This document shows, in pieces, positions 25,901-32,012 of a DNA stretch of 64,000 nt. The stretch comes from UBA1206 sp050953105 (GTDB lineage Bacteria > Bacillota > Clostridia > Oscillospirales > CAG-382). The DNA lies in the NCBI GenBank assembly GCA_050953105.1, contig JBMNMA010000004.1, forward strand, positions 372,001 to 436,000, in the 5' to 3' direction. The notes below the pieces were generated by a model. The model saw only the letters and a list, made by a program, of their open reading frames with translations. It made no database searches and was not told the DNA's origin. The translations under genes and the position numbers were made by a program. The first letter of the stretch is position 1. Each line of letters opens with the position of its first letter.

Positions 25901-26958
25901 GAAAACACGTTGCCGTAGGTTTGGTTTAGAGTGTTTATCCGCTCAACGGCATAACGAATGGTTTCGTCGTCCTCGGGTTCAACTTCCTTGTCGGAATCGG
26001 GGAAGTCGGCGAGAATGCCGAAATAAAGGTTTTTCTTTCTGTTTTTAAGGTAAAATTCCTCCAGATTGTCAAAGGCGGCGTTATCTTTGCCGTTGCCGAA
26101 AAACAGTGTGGTTATAACCACAAGGGTTACGGCGTTGTCGGGCACCTCGGTAAGTCCCAGCCTTAGCGGCGGAAAAGCTTTGTATATATGGGAAAACACC
26201 CTGTCGCATATCTGCCCGCAGGCGATATACCAGGGCAACAGCATAAAAATGGCTATCAGGCCGAAAAACTTAAACAGTAATACCGCCATGACAATAAACA
26301 GCAGGGCATACACAACAAAAAAAGGAAGGGAACTTTTTCTTTTCCCCTGTATTAAATCATAGACGGTAAGCCCTTTTTTGGCAAGGTGTTTAAGCGCGTC
26401 GCCATCACCTAAGCCATGCTTTTCGGCATACTTCATCAATGCCCCCCGGCATAGGTCTTTTGTGGGCTTGTCCATTTTGGAATATAGCTCAAGCCTTGAT
26501 TCGAGCAGCTTTTCGGTGGAGCACAGCTTTTTAAAGCATTCCTCGGTTTTTATGTCGTAAATCTTCCTTATGGATAGAATCGACGCAATAAGCTTTGCCG
26601 AATTGCAACGCTTGTTTTGATTAAGGGCGGTTATTTCCTCGGCGGCCGAGGAAATTAAGCACAACGCAAGCATCGTCCCCAAGGCGTAAATATCGCTTAT
26701 GGAAAAATCCGTGTTTTCGAAATATTTAAAAAACGATTCGTTTGAAAGGGTGAACATATGCCGGGCAAGATATCTCCGGCACATGGCGTACAAATGCTTT
26801 TTCTTTAAAAAGGCCTTGTTAGCGTCGTGGTAGGCCTTGTGAACAATATAATAGTTTTCCGAAACGGTAATGTGTTCGGGAGTGTCCTTTGTGCTTTTAC
26901 TGAATTTTTTAATTATTCCAAAGGATGAATTAAGGAGTTTAGTCAGATTATCTTCCAT
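19948..26958 (-). CDS. Cyclic beta-1,2-glucan synthase-like protein (GT84 plus GH94)
   Basis: A 2336-residue membrane enzyme with the architecture of NdvB/Cgs. The order is an N-terminal helical region with membrane segments near residues 215-255, then a GT84 glycosyltransferase with its acidic TLDSDTSLP motif near 410. More membrane helices follow (about 600-740), then a glucoamylase-like domain (YDTRSLEVIGNGYVSTVDSGNF near 860). The C-terminal half is a GH94-type phosphorylase module with GSCDWNDGF near 2036. In Brucella and Agrobacterium such proteins polymerise and cyclise beta-1,2-glucan from UDP-glucose. Here the protein is somewhat shorter than the approximately 2800-residue proteobacterial ones. 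In a Firmicute it may make linear or cyclic beta-1,2-glucan for the envelope, or the GH94 part may act in reverse. No transport gene for the product is adjacent. The gene is intact over 7 kb. Confidence 0.85.
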   Translation of the reverse strand: MEDNLTKLLNSSFGIIKKFSKSTKDTPEHITVSENYYIVHKAYHDANKAFLKKKHLYAMCRRYLARHMFTLSNESFFKYFENTDFSISDIYALGTMLALCLISSAAEEITALNQNKRCNSAKLIASILSIRKIYDIKTEECFKKLCSTEKLLESRLELYSKMDKPTKDLCRGALMKYAEKHGLGDGDALKHLAKKGLTVYDLIQGKRKSSLPFFVVYALLFIVMAVLLFKFFGLIAIFMLLPWYIACGQICDRVFSHIYKAFPPLRLGLTEVPDNAVTLVVITTLFFGNGKDNAAFDNLEEFYLKNRKKNLYFGILADFPDSDKEVEPEDDETIRYAVERINTLNQTYGNVFSLFLRPRVLNRRDGIYSGRERKRGAVCDLVKAIKENAKPFKVAINDEYLSRVKYVLTLDSDTSLPLGGVMDLVNIMLHPQYKPRVEKGRVVEGYGILQPKMKTGLKPSYSTYYTLLRSDDGGAYERATFDRYQTILKSGVFCGKGMFDADLFYSLVIPAFPDGKILSHDIPEGCILRCMAVPDTVFTDSGPRSVVSYFTRLHRWIRGDVQNCTFLRSKIISTSGKYKLLENIIRHLTPLLSAAGMIVSSFMPGLSQAKALLLFLSLQSYNAVAAILAIIAMVAGRAYTPRRFFSVAINSTFRSGANLVLEFMTVFEYAARGADAFLRSLWRMAVSRKKLLQWVTFSQSDMSPDGLLFHIANLMVSALAGTVMLVFSPYSVYRLAGLIVFLCPPVSYALSFKIKSGVKEPNRSQKNELTAYAADAFKFFNERVTSQTNYLPPDNVQLSPSDVTAERTSPSNIGLYLLSLAAAKDFGFITAAEVVSRAGKTIKTIEKLKKWKGHLYNWYDTRSLEVIGNGYVSTVDSGNFVTMLVILANALREYKLPEADQVAARAKAIADGADFAALYNPDKELFWLGWSEREGYGEICYDLLMSEIRTTCYYALAKGIVPKAHWQALSRAIVAKNGFIGMASWSGTAFEYFMPELFLPTFENSFIDESLSFAFYNQRLFRRNRVWGVSESGFYSFDSDMNYQYKAHGVPSLALKKYRGDEFVVSPYSSFIMLCKNPEAVIRNLRNLKEIGMYGEYGFYEAIDLSSEPGGIVRSYMSHHTGMIMIACANACFGNIFQRRFMADKAIAACKELLCEKIPTDVHLYPTAFNPPRKEKTRYPAAEPADEVHTLAAPDVYLSQRGNITLAASSDGRISLRYGAYLINTAEFVPFSEKRGMCFGFAEDGKINCCTPGDNPSAGVRFSSEKHKKGFAFISSHPSYPSLVRGYVSANGKVFAFETRTDRRCMPQVCLYFEPVLEKSENYHSHPAFSKLFVVSSYLEEEKIIIFKRKGKPASGRYPVCAVALGDKKLDFTFRTDNEDLLAHSGLGAANMFDREFDNNTGLCINPACVIKTQPVQGGEVRFIISCAYTEKECISSIIEARRQKEEPHYGDYLPPLASKAISNAFFAKGATAYHKLNASCLWKAGISGDYPLLTLAVYSESLRSAEGFITAFRTLSGSFVRCELLFLVFEKSGYITPLASFMADCVAELGCERFLRRRGGIFIVNAAVFSPEELAFIKDFSAFYYETDSLPGGDIIPCPPLPPVVRKTHSDNGNEKLTENAAEVTGGFYLPRAYVMAGHELGTAVTAKTLGFTFYQNARDGRVTAFNSDPYAAAYGEDLLLFDAGKVFDLISLSDKSVFSDGTAVYTGAVNGNSYTVTVFVMPKFPVKVIICDFGEKAVQTGFAATPQDARSIYFPLHGGKALGFKSMESSAFGQVNFIYAEGGGYFTDYYQLLTGNKPGVNNSRCAAGVTCHGQKAVYFIGASPTTNSAERIISLLTKDRAFAEQTKAVKFAKSFIPDFRLFSHNAITNSLYTPFTPYQAAFSRFLGKTGFYQTGGAYGYRDQLQDCLCLVYSRPDVVRTHIIRCAYHQYLEGDVMHWWFFKNGKIYGIRSKCSDDLLFLPLVTADYIRKTGDTGLLNVPVRYLTSHPLEKGERFETPARADLKECVYLHCMRAISRAISLTGQQGLCLMGSCDWNDGFSAVGAGGKGESVFTTLLLGLVCREFSSICRLYGDTEGEKHLLQKHEEIKEKIKSIFTVDRFPRATFDDGTVMGVEDALECKIDILSQCFAAILLGKTEQTVKAMNTAYEKLFDKEHGVFKLFDPPFEKINAGYISAYPPGVRENGGQYTHGALWGVWGFAECGEYQKATEVIEKITPSFHCSDFDRAKVYRLESYVLPADINLAWRGGWSWYTGSAAWYFKIMTEVILGIDFTNNFRSVTVSPLCEYTLIVEKHNYRLKIISSLKEEDTTLDGNVVSFPLEIPEGDHVLKVKPLG

Positions 26959-27031
26959 GATTTTTGCCTATTTCCTCCGTTTTGCCCTGTCTTGATGGTT
27001 AATATACTCAAAAATATGGAAAATATACCCG

Positions 27032-27061
27032 TTGACAAACCCGCCGGCGATAAAGTAAACT
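27032..27061 (+). promoter_or_regulatory. Promoter of comF and the HAD gene
   Basis: TTGACA (27032-27037), 18 bp, TAAACT (27056-27061). The leader is only about 10 nt. Confidence 0.5.
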
Positions 27062-27077
27062 GTTTGCGGTGGTGAAC

Positions 27078-27824
27078 ATGCCGATTAATATTTTAAAGTT
27101 TCTCCTTCCCGACAAATGTCTGCTTTGCAGGGATGTTACATTGCTTGACGTCCCCGTATGCCCCGACTGCATGGAGGATTTCTGCGCTTTATTTAGCTCA
27201 AGATGTCCGGTATGCCGCAGGGCAAGGCGGAAATGTGCCTGCGGGGGAGGGGAGATAGTAAAACGGGAAAGGTTTTTGTTTTATTACCATACCCCCGCCT
27301 CAAAGGCGGCTATTTCTACAATAAAGCATGACCTTGACAAAAACACTGCGGATTTTGTGGCGGAGCTTATTTTCCGGTCTTTAAAAGACTCAAAGAAATT
27401 CGACTGCATAGTCTATCCTCCCCGCACAAGGCAGAGTATTAGAAAATACGGCTTTGACCAGGCAAGGGTTATATCGGAAAGCCTTTCGAAAAAGCTGCGC
27501 ATCCCTGCGGCGGATGCAATAAAGCGTATAAAAAAGGCCACCGAGCAGAAGCTGCTTTCCGCCACCCAAAGGCGTAAAAACGTTATGGGCACCTTTGTGG
27601 CGGACAAAAATAAACTTGCCGGCGCAAACCGTGTTTTGCTTATCGACGACGTCTATACCACCGGCGCCACCATAAAAGCCTGCGAAGCGGCTCTCAGGGC
27701 GGCAGGTGTGGCAGAAGTTGTCCCCTTTGCCATAGCCTTCACCCCGGCAACGGCAAAGGCCAAGGTCGTTAAAACTATCATATCAGTCTCACCGTCTAAA
27801 CTGTACAAGGTAAAAAGGAAGTAA
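27078..27824 (+). CDS. comF: ComF-family amidophosphoribosyltransferase-like protein
   Basis: About 248 residues: an N-terminal four-plus-cysteine zinc finger (CLLC, CPDC, CPVC, CAC within residues 14-55) and a C-terminal PRTase fold with the PRPP loop VLLIDDVYTTGAT near residue 190. In B. subtilis the homologue is needed for DNA uptake. In many Clostridia it is present without a full competence set, so its role here is unproven. The start may be ATG 27078 or GTG 27069. The HAD gene follows 2 bp after the stop, so the two form an operon. Confidence 0.85.
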   Translation: MPINILKFLLPDKCLLCRDVTLLDVPVCPDCMEDFCALFSSRCPVCRRARRKCACGGGEIVKRERFLFYYHTPASKAAISTIKHDLDKNTADFVAELIFRSLKDSKKFDCIVYPPRTRQSIRKYGFDQARVISESLSKKLRIPAADAIKRIKKATEQKLLSATQRRKNVMGTFVADKNKLAGANRVLLIDDVYTTGATIKACEAALRAAGVAEVVPFAIAFTPATAKAKVVKTIISVSPSKLYKVKRK

Positions 27825-27826
27825 AC

Positions 27827-28369
27827 GTGGATATTTTCAAAGACAAAAAGTGTTTTATATTCGATTTCGACGGAACTCTTGTGGATTCAATGGAGTTTTG
27901 GGCCATATACACCTATTCAAAGCCGGTTTTGGCCCAGTTTTACGAATACATGAAGGATATTTATAAGGATTTGATTCAACCCATCCCGGGCAGTCTGGAA
28001 TTTTTAAAGTATTGCCATGACGCCGGCAAAAAGTGCTATATAGCCACCGCCACAAACCTTAAGGTATGCGGCAGCTGCATTACAAAATGGGGATATGACA
28101 AATATATTGATAAAGCCTACTGCTGCGACGATTTCGGTGTCAAAAAAACCGACGGGTTTTACAGACTTGTCGCCCAAAGCGAAGGATTTGATATAAAGGA
28201 TGCGGTGGTGTTTGAGGACAACACCGAATGGGCAAGGGCAGCTCACAACGACGGCTTTGATATTGCCGCCGTCTATGACAGGCATAGCCAAACCTTTGAC
28301 GAGCTATCCTCCTTTTCGGTTGTTTCAATCACCGATTACAGGGATTTTTTAAGCAAGTTGCAAAAATAA
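27827..28369 (+). CDS. HAD-superfamily phosphatase
   Basis: A 180-residue haloacid dehalogenase-type hydrolase, probably a small-molecule phosphatase of the phosphoglycolate phosphatase-like group. Motif I is FDFDGTLVDS with Asp13 and Asp15, motif II is IATAT near residue 74, the motif III Lys is in GVKKTDGF, and motif IV is VVFEDNTEWARAA. It begins with GTG 2 bp after comF behind AAAGGAAG. Its 3' end overlaps the convergent winged-helix pseudogene by about 20 bp. The substrate is not predictable. Confidence 0.87.
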   Translation: MDIFKDKKCFIFDFDGTLVDSMEFWAIYTYSKPVLAQFYEYMKDIYKDLIQPIPGSLEFLKYCHDAGKKCYIATATNLKVCGSCITKWGYDKYIDKAYCCDDFGVKKTDGFYRLVAQSEGFDIKDAVVFEDNTEWARAAHNDGFDIAAVYDRHSQTFDELSSFSVVSITDYRDFLSKLQK

Positions 28370-28698
28370 ATAATAAATAATTTCCCCTGCGGAGAAGCAT
28401 AGCCGCTCCATATCTGATATAAACGAAAAAACACCCTTGCTTTCGTTGGCGCTGTCCTCGGTAACCCAATCGGCGGCAACAAGCAGCATGAGATGGCGGT
28501 AAACCTGCCCGGCGGAGTTGCAGCCGCACTCCTCCGCCAGTTGGGCAACCGTTATGGTTTTTTTAAAATCGCAAGGAGTATGTTCAGCCGGTCGTTGTTG
28601 TCGATGCATTTAATCACCTTTTCGGCAAGCCTCTGCTTTAGCTCTTCTTTAATCGCCTGTTTTAAAGCTAACATGCCAAGATTGTTGTTCTGCTCCAT
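28349..28698 (-). pseudogene. Winged-helix (ArsR-like) regulator interrupted by a frameshift at an A7 run
   Basis: Two overlapping minus-strand frames together make one convincing protein. The first runs from ATG 28698 through EQNNNLGMLALKQAIKEELK to RLNILLAILKK. The second continues TITVAQLAEECGCNSAGQVYRHLMLLVAADWV, the classic recognition-helix and wing region. They join at seven consecutive A residues on the minus strand (28558-28564), where a one-base backward shift restores the frame. As written, the gene encodes a 46-49 residue fragment lacking the DNA-binding helix. The site reads A AAA AAA in the incoming frame, so programmed -1 slippage or transcriptional slippage could yield full-length protein. 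A homopolymer sequencing error is the simplest alternative. Confidence 0.7.
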
Positions 28699-28844
28699 GT
28701 TAATTATTCTATCACTAAGTTTTATCATATGTCGTAGATATGCAACGGCACAATACCATAAAATCACAGGTTTATTAATGAAAGATTGTGTAAAACGGTA
28801 ATTTTTAATTTATTTTAAAAGTGCAAAATAAATTAAAAAAGGTG

Positions 28845-28873
28845 TTGACAACAGCGAAAAGGTGTGTTATAAT
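28845..28873 (+). promoter_or_regulatory. Perfect consensus promoter of the tRNA pair
   Basis: TTGACA (28845-28850), exactly 17 bp, TATAAT (28868-28873), 25 bp before tRNA-Thr. Confidence 0.9.
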
Positions 28874-28898
28874 TCTTGACGCTGTCCTAAGCCGATGT

Positions 28899-28973
28899 GC
28901 TGGTGTGGCTCAATGGCAGAGCAATTGATTTGTAATCAATAGGTTGGGGGTTCGACTCCCTTCACCAGCTCCA
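28899..28973 (+). tRNA. tRNA-Thr (anticodon TGT)
   Basis: A full cloverleaf of 75 nt with encoded CCA. The acceptor stem is GCTGGTG/CACCAGC, the D arm GCTC...GAGC, the anticodon stem ATTGA/TCAAT with loop TTTGTAA, and the T loop TTCGACT. The discriminator is T and the anticodon reads ACA codons. Confidence 0.95.
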
Positions 28974-29000
28974 ACAGCAAAAACACCAAATTTAATACAT

Positions 29001-29085
29001 GGGGGAATTCCCGAGTGGTCAAAGGGGGCAGACTGTAAATCTGTTGTCAGTGACTTCGGTGGTCCGAATCCACCTTCCCCCACCA
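29001..29085 (+). tRNA. tRNA-Tyr (anticodon GTA)
   Basis: A class II tRNA of 85 nt with a long variable arm and encoded CCA. The acceptor GGGGGAA pairs with TTCCCCC. The anticodon arm is CAGA-CTGTAAA-TCTG, giving GTA. It lies 27 bp downstream of tRNA-Thr in the same transcript. Confidence 0.95.
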
Positions 29086-29118
29086 AAAATCCCGAATGCA
29101 AACGCAGTCGGGATTTTT
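29085..29118 (+). terminator. Rho-independent terminator of the tRNA operon
   Basis: Stem AAAAATCCCGA / TCGGGATTTTT with a 12-nt loop. It begins on the last base of tRNA-Tyr. Confidence 0.88.
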
Positions 29119-29142
29119 CCTTATTATCTAATCGCTGCCTAA

Positions 29143-29256
29143 TTGGAGGTTCATATTCAAGCCGATGAGCGTTTGGGGGAAATAAACAATTTGGTTGTAA
29201 CACATGGTGGCGTTATCAATATTATTTATCATTTGGTAAACGGAATCGAGCAATAA
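29143..29256 (+). pseudogene. Relic of a histidine phosphatase (phosphoglycerate mutase family) gene
   Basis: A 37-codon open stretch encodes ERLGEINNLVVTHGGVINII and then YHLVNG. This is the second-histidine segment of histidine-acid phosphatases (usual form VVTHGGVI). Nothing upstream encodes the N-terminal RHG region. It is a decayed C-terminal fragment just behind the tRNA terminator. Confidence 0.7.
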
Positions 29257-29435
29257 GGGGCGTTCTTGTCCGGTTATAAATTTATTGCTACAACTTTTTT
29301 GTAGTGATAAAAATCCCAAGGTTTAAGCCGGCATATCAATTATTAGCAGAATTTGCCTTCGTCCCATGAAACGGATATAAATTAATTTGGAGTACTTTAA
29401 CCGCCCGATTTTACCCGCAAGCCAAAAATTAAACC

Positions 29436-30324
29436 TACGGTTTACACAAGCTTTCCGAACAATATCTTTTCAAAGATAAATATACAAGCTATAATGTAAC
29501 CGGAAGCAGACGTCAGCTTAGGCTATTTGTTTACCCATGACAGCGTAAAGGACTACCTTTTTGAAACACTGCCGGCCAAAAGCGGCAAAAGGCGGTATCT
29601 ATTAGGGGTGTATTCTCCCGTCATAACTAAAAACATTACCGTCGCCGGCTTTAACTTGCCCCTTCACAGCTGCAAAACCGATAATTTTACGCCCTGCGAT
29701 GATGATATTAAAACAGAATACATTAAAAACATTCCTGTGGTTTACCATACCACCTACGGCAGATACGAGGTTAAACACTCCCCTGACGACTATAAAGCCT
29801 CGGGCCTTGGCCTTAAAGATTCACCTTGCCTTGTCTGGTCGCTCCTTTCCAATGGCGGAGGTGACAGCACTTACCCAATGCATTTCATGCTGGGCTTAAA
29901 CAACAACGCTGTGTGGGAGGTAGACCTTGCGGTTATACGAAACGCCGCCTTTGACTCCTCTTTACCTCCGGTTAAAAAGTATGATATTTACAACATACCC
30001 AAGCCGGATATGACTAAATCCGAATACAACGGCCGCCTTTTCGTTTTGCAAAACAAGGTGGTTGCCTCCTCTGGCGAAGCCGCCATAATGTATGCCCGGA
30101 ATGTGAAAAACGCATGCTTTGTCGGCAGTGCCACAGCGGGCTGCGGACAGTTCGGCGACAATGTCACCTATGAGCTTGACAACTCAAAGCTAAGGTTCCG
30201 AATGGGCTACAAGGTGTTTAACATGGATGGTTTTGATGAAGGGAAGGGATTATTACCCGACTACTGGCTTGACAGTGAAAATCCGGTGGAGGATGTAATC
30301 GAATATACAAAATCGATTATGTGA
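29436..30324 (+). pseudogene. N-terminally decayed S41 (tail-specific) peptidase
   Basis: The open frame from about 29500 to 30324 encodes an S41 core: LVWSLLSNGGGDSTYPMHF, then the catalytic-serine region VVASSGEAAIMYARN, then FVGSATAGCGQFGDN and a GKGLLPDYWLD tail. The first 150-200 residues of a normal family member are missing. A plausible upstream piece (YGLHKLSEQYLF, from 29436) sits in a different frame. No ribosome site precedes the TTG at 29527. I infer a pseudogene with at least one frameshift, though an N-terminally trimmed expressed protein cannot be excluded. It lies in a decayed stretch between the tRNA genes and the accessory glycan locus. Confidence 0.65.
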
Positions 30325-30383
30325 TATTCCGGCTGAAAATATAATATTGCAAACTAATACCCCGCATTAAAATCATAAAAAGC

Positions 30384-30413
30384 AAAACCGGCGCCACGGC
30401 GCCGGTTTTTTGT
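30384..30413. terminator. Bidirectional rho-independent terminator
   Basis: Stem AAAACCGGCGCC / GGCGCCGGTTTT with a 2-nt centre and a T run. It ends the binding-protein gene on the minus strand. Confidence 0.85.
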
Positions 30414-30419
30414 TTGGCT

Positions 30420-31958
30420 TTATTTGTTTTTATAAATTTCAAGCAGTTTGTCAAGTTTTTCCTTGACTGCGTCTGCCTTGGCTTCATAAGCCGAGGTAAA
30501 GTTTTTGCTCCGTCCGTCAAGCACGGTGCGGACAAGGTGCTGAACGTCGTCAATGGATATGGAGTGAACAACACCGAAGTTGTATACGGTGCCGCCGAGG
30601 ATGATGTCATACATTCTCAGGTCGTCCTCGTCGTCCATATAGCCGTATTTAACGGTTTTATAGAAGTATCCGGGGGTAACGATCTTGTAGGATTCGGCAG
30701 CCATAATTTCCATGGTTGCGCCGATAAGCTCATACCGTTTTGTGGGAACACAAGCGGGAACCGACAGAATGGAATAAAGGTCGGCGGCGCAGGTGTAATA
30801 GTCGTCCTGGCTTTCCTCAAGCTTGGGTATGGGGAGTATACCGTAGGTGAATTTAACATCCCTTAGCTTTTCGCTGGTGGAAAGGTTGGAAACCAAAAAT
30901 ACCGTTTCACCGTCAATAAATTTTTGCTGGGCAAGTTCAATGGATTCACCGGTGTAATGACCGGCCATAATACCGCCGGTTTCAAACAGCAGATCATACA
31001 TTTTTTCAAAGAACTTTATAGATTTATCGTTATAAAAGCTGAGTTCGGGAAGTCCGTTAAAATTTTTTGTGGTTATTTTAAGGTTGCCGCCCATAAAGAA
31101 GGCGTCAAGCGGTTCGGATGCGGTGGGTATATAGGCGCCGTAGAAGTCCCCGTCGGATTTAAGTCCATCCCCGTCAAGGTCATCATAGGTGTCTTTTACT
31201 AACATCATTAAATAATCGATAGTCCATTTACCGTTGTCAACCACTTCATACAGATTAATGCCCGAATACCATCTTTCAACCAGATTTTTGTTAAAGAAGG
31301 TAGCAAAGGTGTAGTGGGTGGAGGTTAGACAGGCATCACCGGTTATGAAATACAACTTGTTGTTAATGGTTATTTCGTTTATGTAGTCCTGATTCCACCA
31401 GGGCTTGGAAAAATCAAGGTGGGGAAGGTCATACAGGTTAAGCAGGTAATCATCGCTTCCCAAAAGCACTCCGTAATAGGCGTAGAAGGATATAATGTCA
31501 TATCCCGGGTCACCCGACAGGATGGAGTTCATTACCTTCTGATTAAAATTAACCGGCCAGTAGGTTCCCGGGTCGGTCTGCTGAACCACGGTTTTGACTT
31601 TTATTCCCAGCCGTTCTTCCACCTTTTTGGTGCGCTCGATAAGCAGGGCGTTAAGGCTGGAATCGTCAATTTCTTCGGTGCCGTATTCCATACGGAATAT
31701 TTCCTTGTCCCGCACCAGAATGGTAACGGTTTCGCCTTCAAATTTCAGGCTTTTCGGAACGCTGTCCTCAATTACGTCGGCTTCGGAGGACTCGGTTGAG
31801 CTGTCCTCGGTCTGGGAAGGAGAAGAAGATGAAGAAGGTTCGGAGGAATTGTTACCGCCCTTGTATTCGTCGGTGCAGGATACAAGCAAAGGCATTAGCG
31901 TAAGGGAGACCGCAAGAATTAAGACGAGTAGCTTGTTAATTCGCTTGGATTTGGTCAT
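30420..31958 (-). CDS. Extracellular solute-binding lipoprotein, copy 1
   Basis: A 512-residue lipoprotein: signal peptide with lipobox LLVSC, a Ser-rich linker, then a family 1-type substrate-binding fold. That fold includes KVMNSILSGDPGYDIISFYA, PWWNQDYINEITINNKLYFITGD, and a calcium-type loop DDLDGDGLKSDGD. It is about four-fifths identical by eye to the protein at 38644-40182 outside the linker. No ABC permeases are nearby. I start at ATG 31958 with GAAAGGAAAG upstream rather than at 31982. It is the last gene of the minus-strand unit deoR - DUF4855 protein - this gene, which suggests it captures a sugar handled by that system. Confidence 0.87.
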   Translation of the reverse strand: MTKSKRINKLLVLILAVSLTLMPLLVSCTDEYKGGNNSSEPSSSSSPSQTEDSSTESSEADVIEDSVPKSLKFEGETVTILVRDKEIFRMEYGTEEIDDSSLNALLIERTKKVEERLGIKVKTVVQQTDPGTYWPVNFNQKVMNSILSGDPGYDIISFYAYYGVLLGSDDYLLNLYDLPHLDFSKPWWNQDYINEITINNKLYFITGDACLTSTHYTFATFFNKNLVERWYSGINLYEVVDNGKWTIDYLMMLVKDTYDDLDGDGLKSDGDFYGAYIPTASEPLDAFFMGGNLKITTKNFNGLPELSFYNDKSIKFFEKMYDLLFETGGIMAGHYTGESIELAQQKFIDGETVFLVSNLSTSEKLRDVKFTYGILPIPKLEESQDDYYTCAADLYSILSVPACVPTKRYELIGATMEIMAAESYKIVTPGYFYKTVKYGYMDDEDDLRMYDIILGGTVYNFGVVHSISIDDVQHLVRTVLDGRSKNFTSAYEAKADAVKEKLDKLLEIYKNK

Positions 31959-32012
31959 ACAATCTTTCCTTTCATAAATCAAATAGTTGTGTTAAGTCTG
32001 ACTATACGTTTT

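Noticed and set aside
28910..29203. 97-codon minus-strand ORF and a 74-codon plus-strand ORF (28944-29168) across the tRNA pair
   Set aside because: Both run through tRNA-Thr and tRNA-Tyr. Translated tRNA genes commonly give such false proteins (for example the GEGSRTPNL string).
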